In this document: piece by piece, positions 56,835 to 64,000 of the stretch
How positions within the stretch are numbered: the first letter of the stretch is position 1
Layout: each line of letters opens with the position of its first letter
NCBI RefSeq assembly: GCF_001692325.1
Contig: NZ_LXKN01000014.1
Coordinates: 62,001-126,000 of the forward strand
Source: Rhizobium sp. AC27/96
GTDB lineage: Bacteria; Pseudomonadota; Alphaproteobacteria; Rhizobiales; Rhizobiaceae
Reading direction: 5' to 3'
DNA length: 64,000 nucleotides
Position numbers and translations under genes: made by a program
The notes under the pieces: model-generated
Told to the model about the DNA's origin: nothing
What the model saw: only the letters and a program-made list of their open reading frames with translations
Databases searched by the model: none

Positions 56835-57899
56835 ATGGCAAGGATAACCCTGAGACAGTTGCTGGATCATGCAGCGGAGGTAGGCTACGGCGTTCCCGCC
56901 TTTAATATCAATAATATGGAACAGGCGCTCGCCATCATGGAGGCAGCGGATGCGGCTGATGCTCCAGTCATCATCCAGGCATCACGCGGCGCGCGCGCTC
57001 ATGCTCATGACATCATGCTCAAGCACATGATGGACGCGGTCGTCGAAATCTATCCGCACATCCCCACCTGCGTGCATCTCGACCACGGCAACGATCCGGC
57101 GAGCTGCATGACGGCGATCCAGGCGGGCTTCACCTCGGTCATGATGGATGGTTCGCTCAAAGCAGATGCGAAGACGCCGGCCGACTGGGACTACAATGTC
57201 GGCGTGACCAAGCGAGTGACCGAGATGGCACATCTAGGCGGCATTTCGGTCGAAGGTGAGCTTGGTGTGCTTGGCTCTCTCGAGAGCGGTATGGGCGAGG
57301 CGGAGGACGGGCACGGCGCGGAAGGCAAGCTGTCGCACGACCAGTTGCTGACAGATCCGGACGAGGCAGTGAAATTCGTGCGCGAAACACGGGTCGATGC
57401 ACTGGCGATCGCAATGGGAACCTCGCACGGTGCCTACAAGTTCACGCGCAAGCCCGACGGTTCGGTGCTGGCAATGAATGTCATCGAAGAGATTCACCGA
57501 AAGCTGCCGAACACGCATCTCGTGATGCACGGGTCGTCGTCGGTTCCATTCGAGCTGCAGGAAATCATCAACAAATATGGCGGCCAGATGAAGCCCACCT
57601 GGGGCGTGCCGGTCGAAGAGATTCAGCGCGGCATCAGGAATGGCGTGCGCAAGGTCAACATCGACACAGATGGCCGGATGGCCATGACCGGGCAGATCCG
57701 CAGGGTCCTGCAAGAACATCCGGGCGAATTCGATCCGCGCAAATATCTGAAGCCGGCAATGACTGCGCTCACCACGCTTTGCAAGGAACGCTTCGAACAG
57801 TTCGGTACCGCCGGCATGGCGGCGCGCATTACGCCGTTTCCCGTTTCGGTGATGGCAAAGCGCTATGCATCCGGGTCGCTCGATCCAGTTTTCTCTTAA
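56835..57899 (+). CDS. Class II fructose-bisphosphate-type aldolase
   Basis: 354 residues. Metal ligands are visible in HLDHG near 85 and HGSSS near 235, with [12 protein letters not shown] and [10 protein letters not shown] between them. The length and these blocks place it in the longer Calvin-cycle-type (CbbA) subgroup. It would cleave a ketose bisphosphate or related sugar phosphate to dihydroxyacetone phosphate and an aldehyde. Its position after the E3 gene, in a carbohydrate operon, points to a specific sugar pathway rather than glycolysis. An AGGGAG Shine-Dalgarno is present upstream. Confidence 0.9.
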   Translation: MARITLRQLLDHAAEVGYGVPAFNINNMEQALAIMEAADAADAPVIIQASRGARAHAHDIMLKHMMDAVVEIYPHIPTCVHLDHGNDPASCMTAIQAGFTSVMMDGSLKADAKTPADWDYNVGVTKRVTEMAHLGGISVEGELGVLGSLESGMGEAEDGHGAEGKLSHDQLLTDPDEAVKFVRETRVDALAIAMGTSHGAYKFTRKPDGSVLAMNVIEEIHRKLPNTHLVMHGSSSVPFELQEIINKYGGQMKPTWGVPVEEIQRGIRNGVRKVNIDTDGRMAMTGQIRRVLQEHPGEFDPRKYLKPAMTALTTLCKERFEQFGTAGMAARITPFPVSVMAKRYASGSLDPVFS

Positions 57900-58096
57900 C
57901 TCCGAACACGCGCGCCGCTAGAACACCTGTCTTTACAAGCTAAAAAGAGTTTCATCGTCGTGGCTTTTTCTGCTGTTAAAACGCGATCTAGCGAACATTT
58001 TCACGGACTGAAAGTAATTTGTAAAACTGAAAGGTAAACTTAAGTTGTTCGTGCCAGAGTGTCTCGGCTTGGAGAGCAAATGCTTTGGGAGGCGAA

Positions 58097-60616
58097 ATGG
58101 ACAGGATACTCGCGCGGTTCAGGATTCAGACGAAGGTCCTGATACTGGTTTTTCCGCTGTTAATTACAATCGCCGCGGTCGGCATCACGGGACTTTATGC
58201 GACAAGAGTGCTTGAAGCGCGACTGAACGTCTCGAATGACGTAGTCCGGCTGCTCTCAGGGTTCAAAGGTGTTTATGCCGATATTACGGCGTTTCTTCGC
58301 GAGCCCAATGAAGCGACATTCACGCGAGCCTCCAGCATAACCGCGGCGCAGATCAGCGAAATCGACCGTGCGATTGAAGGAATTCCGGACGCCCAGGATG
58401 CTGCTGAATTACGGAAGGCCCAGGAGACTACACGAGCAATCCTCTCTTACATAAACGAGATATGGAGGATTCGACAGGACCGGTCGCGGCTGACAGATAA
58501 CATTTCCCGACAACTCGACGCGCTGAATTCCCTGCAGCTGGAACTGGGCAAACACGCATTCAAGATCGTCGCACAAGCTAATCAGCTGGATAATAAACGA
58601 AAATCGAGGCTTTCCGAGACGCTGACCCTCCAATTGATTCTGAACGATTGCGAAAATCTCGCAATCCAACTGCGGTCGATGGAGGGCTGGTCTTTTCGTC
58701 CGGAAGGAACAGCTGTGCGAGCGGCCTTCGAAGATTTCGCACGTAAACTGTCAAAATCTGATCGTCTTCTGAATTCATTTGGTGTCCCAGGCGGATCCAG
58801 TATAGCCGACCGGATGTTGGCGTTCCTTAAGACAAGCGAGATTCAGGAAACGAGGAGCCAGCCTGAGGAGTCGGCTATCGCAAACGACCTGGCTGGTTTA
58901 TCGAAAACATTGAAGGCGGAGAGCGTGGCAGCCGTCGATCAGGCCACTGCCGATCTGATTGGTCGGAACGGGGGTTCACTCGACGCCGACAAGGTGACGA
59001 AAAAGCTCCGGTCAATCGTGAGCAACAGCAGCGACGTAAAAATCACCTTTGCCAGGATTCTGGGCGAACCGACTGAGGATAACGTGAAGGCAGTGGAGCG
59101 AGCTCTGTTCGTTTATACGGGTGAGGTAAGCTTGCTGAAGGAGTTAGTCCCGATCGATCCCTACTTCGGCGAGATCCCCGATACGGTGAAGGCGATCGCC
59201 GATGATTTGCGTGAGAGCGCCGCCGGACTGGAAGCCAATCGAGCTGGTTCCGAGGAGCAGTACCGATCCGCAACTGACAAGATCAACGAGATCTGGGAAC
59301 TAATGGACGCGTTCGCGGACAGTCAACGGCAAATGGCATCGACCGAACGGTCGCTGGCGAACTCAGTCTCGCTAACATCGATGGCTTTTGGATTTTTCGT
59401 CGCGATGGCATCAGGTACCGCACTCGTCATCACGCTGAAGCGGCCGATCGCCTCGATTACTGACATTATGCGCCGCTTGGCCGGCGGTTCGTTGGATATC
59501 GTTATTGAAGGTGACCAACGAAAAGATGAAATTGGTGAAATGGCGCGTGCACTTGCAGTGTTCAAAGAGAACGCAGCTCAGAAGATTGCCATACAAGCGC
59601 ATACGGAAGATCTTCATCGAATGGCAGAGTCGGAGCGGGAGACAAACGAACGCGAACGAGCTCTGACCCAGAAAAACATCGAGCTAGCGGTGACGTCACT
59701 TGCTAGCGGCCTTAAAAATCTCGCGAACAAAGACCTGCGGAAAACTATCGATGTCTCGTTTGCTGGGGATTTGGATACGCTCAGACGAGACTTCAACAGC
59801 ACTATCAGCGGTCTGAGCTCGACCATGCTGGACGTCAGGGCGACGTCAGCCGAAATTCACATCAATGGCCGGCTACTTGCAGAAGCCTCCGAAGAACTCT
59901 CTCGCAGAAATGAACAGCAAGCAGGCTCGATCGAACAAACTGCCGCAGCGATCGAAGAGATCACCATAACTGTCGGAGAAGCGTCAAAGCGTGCAGCAAG
60001 TGCCGCTGACATCGTACAGCGGGTCAAGGTGGAAGCAGATGGCTCACTGGCTATCGTCGGGAATGCCATCGGTGCAATGTCACGTATCAAGGAGGCATCC
60101 GATCGCATAACGAGCATCGTCACCGTCATCGATGGCATCGCATTCCAGACAAATCTTCTGGCGTTAAATGCCGGAGTTGAAGCTGCCCGCGCTGGAGAAG
60201 CAGGAAAGGGGTTTGCTGTCGTCGCGCATGAAGTCAGAGAACTTGCTCAACGTGCCGCTTTGGCGGCAAAAGAAATCGGAACGCTTATTCACCATTCCAC
60301 CAGCGAGGTGGACGCCGGTGTGGATTTTGTCGAGCAAACTGCCCACGCCCTGGACGATATCGTGCTGAAGATTGGTGACGTTTCGCGTGATGTCGGCCAA
60401 TTGGCACTTTCGAGCCAAAGCCAGGCAAAGAGCCTCAGCGAAGTCAACGACGCCGTGAGCACGATGGAAAGAGTGACGCAACTCAACGCTGCAATGGCCG
60501 AGGAGGCCGGCGCAGCCACTCGCCGGCTTGCGGAGCAAGTCGACGACCTCGTCGAGCTCGTCGATTCCTTTGCGCTAAATGCAACACAAACAGTTCACAC
60601 CGAAAAGGCTGCCTAG
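58097..60616 (+). CDS. Methyl-accepting chemotaxis protein
   Basis: 839 residues from the ATG at 58097, with GGGAGG at 58087-58092; an in-frame TTG at 58085 lacks this. Membrane segments lie at about 12-35 and 415-435 ([16 protein letters not shown]), bounding a helical periplasmic sensor of about 380 residues (HBM-like length). A HAMP domain follows ([16 protein letters not shown]), then the methylated helices and the hairpin tip [26 protein letters not shown] with [11 protein letters not shown]. There is no C-terminal CheR-binding pentapeptide. It may sense the carbohydrate handled by the neighbouring operon, which is inferred from position only. The gap before it (57900-58096) shows no other feature. 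Confidence 0.92.
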   Translation: MDRILARFRIQTKVLILVFPLLITIAAVGITGLYATRVLEARLNVSNDVVRLLSGFKGVYADITAFLREPNEATFTRASSITAAQISEIDRAIEGIPDAQDAAELRKAQETTRAILSYINEIWRIRQDRSRLTDNISRQLDALNSLQLELGKHAFKIVAQANQLDNKRKSRLSETLTLQLILNDCENLAIQLRSMEGWSFRPEGTAVRAAFEDFARKLSKSDRLLNSFGVPGGSSIADRMLAFLKTSEIQETRSQPEESAIANDLAGLSKTLKAESVAAVDQATADLIGRNGGSLDADKVTKKLRSIVSNSSDVKITFARILGEPTEDNVKAVERALFVYTGEVSLLKELVPIDPYFGEIPDTVKAIADDLRESAAGLEANRAGSEEQYRSATDKINEIWELMDAFADSQRQMASTERSLANSVSLTSMAFGFFVAMASGTALVITLKRPIASITDIMRRLAGGSLDIVIEGDQRKDEIGEMARALAVFKENAAQKIAIQAHTEDLHRMAESERETNERERALTQKNIELAVTSLASGLKNLANKDLRKTIDVSFAGDLDTLRRDFNSTISGLSSTMLDVRATSAEIHINGRLLAEASEELSRRNEQQAGSIEQTAAAIEEITITVGEASKRAASAADIVQRVKVEADGSLAIVGNAIGAMSRIKEASDRITSIVTVIDGIAFQTNLLALNAGVEAARAGEAGKGFAVVAHEVRELAQRAALAAKEIGTLIHHSTSEVDAGVDFVEQTAHALDDIVLKIGDVSRDVGQLALSSQSQAKSLSEVNDAVSTMERVTQLNAAMAEEAGAATRRLAEQVDDLVELVDSFALNATQTVHTEKAA

Positions 60617-60685
60617 GCCGGGATTGACCCAAACTCGCTGCGCTCCCCCAAAACCTAACAGCATCAGATAAGGATAGTTGACCTG

Positions 60686-61396
60686 TTGAAACTCGATGAA
60701 AATAAGAAATTCTCAGCCTTTCTTTTTGATATGGACGGGACCCTTCTGACTTCTATAGCCGCTGCCGAGCGAGTTTGGGGTGCGTGGGCGCAACGCCAGG
60801 GCCTGGATCCAGTTGCGTTCTTGCCAACAATGCATGGGCAAAGAGCGATCGACACTATTCGTCGGCTGGAACTCCCCGGGTTGGACCCGGAGACTGAAGC
60901 GGCAAACATCACCAAAGCCGAGATCGAGGATGTTGACGGGGTCGTTGCGATCGCGGGAGCCGCAGAGTTCTTAGCTGCGCTTCCTGATGATCGTTGGGCG
61001 ATTGTCACATCTGCTTCAAAACAGCTCGCGCAAAGGCGACTTGAAGCAGCCGGGTTAGCCATACCTCGCGTTATCGTGACCGGGGAAGATGTCGCCATAG
61101 GTAAACCAGACCCCCAATGTTTTCTTTTAGGAGCAAAGCGGCTCGGGGTCTCGCCTTCCAATTGTCTTGTTTTCGAGGATGTTGAGGCTGGTGTCAAAGC
61201 GGGACGCGCGGCGGGTGCCGACGTGATGCTTGTTACGGCAGTCGGTCACGGGCTCGATTTGCCGGACATCCCAACCATGGATAATTACACCAACATCGTT
61301 CCCGTTGTCTCGGCGGAAGGCCTACTGTCGATCAATTCTATATGCCAGCCACAGTTTGGCACTTCCGCGAGGCGATCCGTTAAAACAGTTCCATAA
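60686..61396 (+). CDS. HAD-family sugar phosphatase
   Basis: 236 residues starting at a TTG at 60686, with an AAGGAT sequence about 10 bases upstream. Motifs are DMDGTLLTS near 11, VTSASK near 110, the lysine in KPDPQCF near 146 and FEDVEAGVKAG near 165. The protein resembles small sugar-phosphate phosphatases of subfamily I. It is probably the last gene of the sugar locus and could remove phosphate from a dead-end intermediate. It is separated from the chemoreceptor gene by 69 bases. Confidence 0.85.
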   Translation: MKLDENKKFSAFLFDMDGTLLTSIAAAERVWGAWAQRQGLDPVAFLPTMHGQRAIDTIRRLELPGLDPETEAANITKAEIEDVDGVVAIAGAAEFLAALPDDRWAIVTSASKQLAQRRLEAAGLAIPRVIVTGEDVAIGKPDPQCFLLGAKRLGVSPSNCLVFEDVEAGVKAGRAAGADVMLVTAVGHGLDLPDIPTMDNYTNIVPVVSAEGLLSINSICQPQFGTSARRSVKTVP

Positions 61397-61533
61397 ATCA
61401 GATTATCTGATGTGTTATAACATAACATACGAATACTGAAGTTGAGGTTTCGACTCCCAGCCCTCCTCCAGGGGCACCTTGGCTGCCGTCGCAAAAGCCT
61501 CGGCGGCAGCCATTTTCTCGGGGTATCGCCGTC

Positions 61534-61809
61534 TTGGCTTTCACCGAGTTTTCAATGCTGGCGTCCGATACCACACGCGACGCCGGCCACGGCGCAACCG
61601 AGGCGGCTTTTGCCATGAAGGAATGGATACTTTCACCGCTTGAAAAGACCTGCCTTCGGTGGATTTCTCGCGGCAGGACCGTCGCCGAAATCGCTTTGCT
61701 CGAGGGCAAGAGCGTCGCCGACATCGAGAGCTGCCTGCAAAGTGCGCTGGTCGCGTTGGACGCAAAATCGATTGCGGAGGCACTTCAGAAAACGACCCTT
61801 TCCGATTGA
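61534..61809 (+). CDS. Small LuxR-type HTH protein
   Basis: 91 residues. The C-terminal half, LSPLEKTCLRWISRGRTVAEIALLEGKSVADIESCLQ, has the spacing of the GerE/LuxR HTH domain, with LRWISRGRTVAEIA matching the first helices. There is no sensor domain. An ATG at 61555 is an alternative start. Small solitary LuxR-type HTH proteins are frequent in rhizobia; the target is unknown. Confidence 0.65.
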   Translation: MAFTEFSMLASDTTRDAGHGATEAAFAMKEWILSPLEKTCLRWISRGRTVAEIALLEGKSVADIESCLQSALVALDAKSIAEALQKTTLSD

Positions 61810-62280
61810 CCGGAAAGCTTGGCACCGCTTATGGCCATTGATCGTATATCTAAGTGGCCGCATCCCTGAGCCACCGCCCGTACCGGCCGGCCGCGCTCTA
61901 TGCCGAGGGCACGGAGCCGGCCCGCGCCCGTCTCCGCCGATCCCGGTAACGATCGCTTGTCCAGCGGCTGCTCGGGCATCCGGTATCGAGGCCTGTTCCG
62001 GGCCGCATGTTTATTTCCGCCCCATGACATCGCCGGCCAGGCCGGTCAAGTGGCCCGTGAAGCTGGAAGATCTTCCGCGCCAGTCCGCAAGCGGACCCGA
62101 GAAGATCCCCCACCTTCCGCGCCACGCCACTTGACAGTCCCGCCCGCCGCCGTGGGGCGGGCTTTCGCCCTCCCCCCTCTGTCCGGGGGAATGTCAGAGG
62201 CCATTCCCCCGGAAAGACCGGGGAGGCTTCGCCCGAAAGGGGCTTTCTCTTCGGGAAACGCGAAAATCAGGAGACAGAAT
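61810..62280. promoter_or_regulatory. Leader/intergenic region before the DUF932 gene, strongly structured
   Basis: This 471-base gap holds no convincing gene. Its 3' half is rich in inverted repeats: GTCCGC-AA-GCGGAC near 62080 and a perfect 11-base stem with 8-base loop at 62183-62212 (CCGGGGGAATG / CATTCCCCCGG). A GGAGACAG Shine-Dalgarno at 62269-62276 serves the ATG at 62281. The structure may regulate translation of the DUF932 protein. Confidence 0.5.
62183..62212. repeat. Perfect 11-base hairpin in the DUF932 leader
   Basis: Stem CCGGGGGAATG at 62183-62193 pairs fully with CATTCCCCCGG at 62202-62212 around an 8-base loop. No T tract follows, so it is not a typical terminator. Confidence 0.75.
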
Positions 62281-63129
62281 ATGAGCATCTACACCCAGAC
62301 CGCCCGTTTCGACACCGGCCGCGCCCTGACCGAAACCGAAATGCGCCGTCTCGCGCCGTCGATCTTTGCCGTGACCGCCCATGAGAGCCGGTCCGAGCGC
62401 TTCAAACCCATCCCGACCATCGAGGTGCTGCGCGGCCTTATGAACGAAGGCTTCATGCCGGTTGGTGCCAAGCAGTCGAGCAGCCGCACCGAAGGCAAGG
62501 CAGATTTCACCAAGCACCTCATCCGCCTGCGCCGCATCGATGACGGCAAGGTCTACAATGTCGGGGACACCGTTTGCGAAATCTTGCTCAAGAATGCCAA
62601 TGACGGGACGAGCGCCTACGAACTTATGGCGGGGCTTTTCCGCGTCCGTTGCCTCAATTCTCTGGTGACGCAGACCGGCACCATCGACGCCATCAAGGTT
62701 CGCCATTCCGGCGATGTGCAGCACAAGGTCATCGAAGGCACCTATCGTGTTCTCGGCGAGGCCGAACGCACCCTTGCCGCCCCGCAGGATTGGTCGACCT
62801 TTCGGCTGAACCATGAGGAAGCCGACATTCTCGCGGACGCCGCCCATGTCCTGCGCTTCGGAGACAACGAGGGTGAGGCGACCACGCCGATCAAAGCACA
62901 ACAGTTGCTCGTTCCCCGCCGCCACGACGACCGTGCCAATGATCTTTGGACAGTCTGGAATGTGGTTCAGGAAAATGCCATCAAGGGCGGGTTGCGCGGC
63001 GTTGGCCGCGACGATCTCGGCAGGCCGCGCCGTGTGAAGTCCCGCGCCGTCAACGGCATCGATCAGGATATCAAGCTCAACAAGGCTCTGTGGATCCTCG
63101 GCGAAAGGATGGCGGCTCTGAAGGCGTGA
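62281..63129 (+). CDS. DUF932 plasmid/phage-type protein
   Basis: 282 residues from the ATG at 62281, which has a good Shine-Dalgarno; the open frame upstream is not coding. The family is recognised from its blocks (APSIFAVTAHESRSERFKPIPT, LKNANDGTSAYELMAGLFRVRC). DUF932 proteins occur on plasmids, phages and integrative elements; their function is not known to me with confidence. The gene stands alone between two hairpins. Confidence 0.85.
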   Translation: MSIYTQTARFDTGRALTETEMRRLAPSIFAVTAHESRSERFKPIPTIEVLRGLMNEGFMPVGAKQSSSRTEGKADFTKHLIRLRRIDDGKVYNVGDTVCEILLKNANDGTSAYELMAGLFRVRCLNSLVTQTGTIDAIKVRHSGDVQHKVIEGTYRVLGEAERTLAAPQDWSTFRLNHEEADILADAAHVLRFGDNEGEATTPIKAQQLLVPRRHDDRANDLWTVWNVVQENAIKGGLRGVGRDDLGRPRRVKSRAVNGIDQDIKLNKALWILGERMAALKA

Positions 63130-63141
63130 GCAGGCGAGCAT

Positions 63142-63163
63142 ATGCGCCGCTGAGGCGGCGCAT
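63142..63163 (+). terminator. Terminator-like hairpin after the DUF932 gene
   Basis: ATGCGCCGC-TGAG-GCGGCGCAT is a perfect 9-base stem with a 4-base loop, 12 bases after the stop codon. It is followed by CCACCTCTCCT rather than a T run, so termination strength is uncertain. The rest of the gap to 63338 shows nothing else. Confidence 0.55.
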
Positions 63164-63338
63164 CCACCTCTCCTCGCCCGCATTCGGATAGTCTACCCAA
63201 GTGAAGGAACCGTGACCTACTACGGAGGCCGATCAGCCCAGCGCGCGTGCCTGTCCCTTCCCGCGTTGAGCGGTGCGGTCCAGGACGAGGGATGCCCCAG
63301 AGGCCCCATCCCTCGCGCTCCCTTCCCACCCGTGAAAT

Positions 63339-64000
63339 TCAGGATTTCGAGGACAAATCGTCCTGATCGCCGGCCTTGTCGAGTTGGTCGCGTATATAGG
63401 CTTCGATATAGTCGAACACCTCGACTGCGCCGGCATCTGTCTCGATCAGATCGATCGGGCGACGGCCGCCGAGATGCGCGCTCTCTCTGCGCGCCCATTT
63501 CAGGACTTCGCCTTCGGTGCGCAGCACCGGGCGGGCCATCTCCAGCATCCTCGCGAGGTGATGCGGTTTCGCATACCATGAGTGCGGTTTGACGCTGGCC
63601 CGCCGACGCCCGGGGACGACATCCGGCAATCGCGACGTCCGCAGCTCATCATCGGAGATGTGCCGCCTGACCCAATGGGCCAGCTTCGCCAGCGACACGT
63701 TCGCCTCGCGTTCGAGATCCCCGCCCGCACCAACTTTGCGCGTCGGGATCACCAAGCCGCGGACGATGTGCGGGCAACGCGCCTGCAACATCTCCAGCGC
63801 CGGCACAAGGTCGGTATCGTTGGTGACGAGCACCACCTGGTCGATGTCGCCGCTCAGGGCGTCATCGTAGAGATGAAGCGCCAGATTCACATCCGATTGC
63901 TTCTCCTCGAGCTTCCACACCTGGATCTTGTCGCAATCGCGTGGCCAGCGCTTCGGATCGTCGGCTGGAACAATATGCTGGTTGGCCTTGTAGAGCGAAT
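63339..64000 (-). CDS. NYN-domain protein with Xre/MbcA/ParS-like C-terminus (5' end outside window)
   Basis: The minus-strand frame is open through position 64000, reading SLYKANQHIVPADDPKRW before the first start-like codon at 63920, so the gene begins beyond the window. The visible part has a NYN (PIN-like RNase) core: DVNLALHLYDDA, VVLVTNDTDLVPAL with the catalytic aspartates, and LVIPTRK. The C-terminal block GGRRPIDLIETDAGAVEVFDYIEAYI matches the toxin-binding domain of Xre/MbcA/ParS antitoxins. NYN proteins cut RNA; the added domain may control this activity or bind a partner toxin. Confidence 0.7.
   Translation of the reverse strand, partial: SLYKANQHIVPADDPKRWPRDCDKIQVWKLEEKQSDVNLALHLYDDALSGDIDQVVLVTNDTDLVPALEMLQARCPHIVRGLVIPTRKVGAGGDLEREANVSLAKLAHWVRRHISDDELRTSRLPDVVPGRRRASVKPHSWYAKPHHLARMLEMARPVLRTEGEVLKWARRESAHLGGRRPIDLIETDAGAVEVFDYIEAYIRDQLDKAGDQDDLSSKS

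Noticed and set aside
61440..61480. GGTTTCGACTCCC...CCTCCTCCA, like the 3' end of a tRNA and a possible att site
   Set aside because: The T-stem does not pair (one base too many before the loop), no matching 5' acceptor strand or second copy was found in the window, and no integrase is present.

Overview
The window reads as accessory DNA of a Rhizobium/Agrobacterium-type alphaproteobacterium, more likely a large plasmid, chromid or genomic island than core chromosome. The reasons are moderately GC-rich coding with dense ATGA-type overlaps, two LexA boxes of the alphaproteobacterial form GTTC-N7-GTTC, an imuA-imuB-dnaE2 mutagenesis cassette, a plasmid-type DUF932 gene and a DUF736 remnant, and a sugar ABC operon with its own SorC regulator. 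Product names rest on motifs and family knowledge; no database search was possible.

Region 1 (1-33.9 kb) is a large defence and DNA-modification island in three transcription blocks. A plus-strand operon (2-14643) holds a sigma-region-4-like fragment, an HTH-like protein, a giant ImmA-type peptidase/UvrD helicase/AddB-like nuclease, a complete ubiquitin-like conjugation set (tandem Ubl, E2, JAB peptidase, E1), then dpdF, dpdG, dpdH and a dpdI-like gene. Convergent to it (14648-23286, minus strand) are a 2111-residue double helicase (UPF1-like SF1 plus DpdJ-like SF2) and a Cas4/RecB-like nuclease. A DndB-like DGQHR protein is transcribed alone from 23690. A minus-strand operon (33781 down to 25344) encodes a DUF6884-like protein, a DGQHR protein, DpdA, a second DGQHR protein, QueE, QueD, QueC, a queuosine-precursor transporter, a membrane protein and a HAD hydrolase. 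QueD/E/C make preQ0 from dihydroneopterin triphosphate and DpdA, with its DpdB partner, is expected to insert it into DNA as a 7-deazaguanine. The helicases, nucleases and ATPases are the expected restriction side. Canonical DpdD, DpdE and DpdK are not recognised; a Ubl cassette and extra nuclease/helicase fusions are present instead. This combination is the best candidate for an undescribed system. Putative operators with GACATA half-sites occur in two of the island's promoter regions.

Region 2 (34.1-42.1 kb) is an SOS/mutagenesis block: a YedK/HMCES-type SRAP protein, a divergent SRAP paralogue lacking the catalytic cysteine, DinB, ImuA, ImuB and DnaE2. DnaE2 carries an apparent one-base deletion near codon 48.

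Region 3 (42.2-61.4 kb) is a carbohydrate uptake and catabolism locus. A minus-strand operon has a Tat-type solute-binding protein, two permeases, an ATPase, a PfkB kinase and two unknown proteins. Divergent are a SorC-family regulator, a Rossmann/SAF oxidoreductase, a complete 2-oxoacid/acetoin-type dehydrogenase complex (E1 alpha, E1 beta, E2, E3), a class II aldolase, a chemoreceptor and a HAD phosphatase. AATGTA-type inverted repeats upstream of both divisions are likely SorC operators. The substrate cannot be read from sequence.

Region 4 (61.5-64 kb) has plasmid-type genes: a small LuxR-type HTH protein, a DUF932 protein behind a strongly structured leader, and a NYN-domain protein with an Xre/MbcA/ParS-like C-terminal domain that runs off the window edge.
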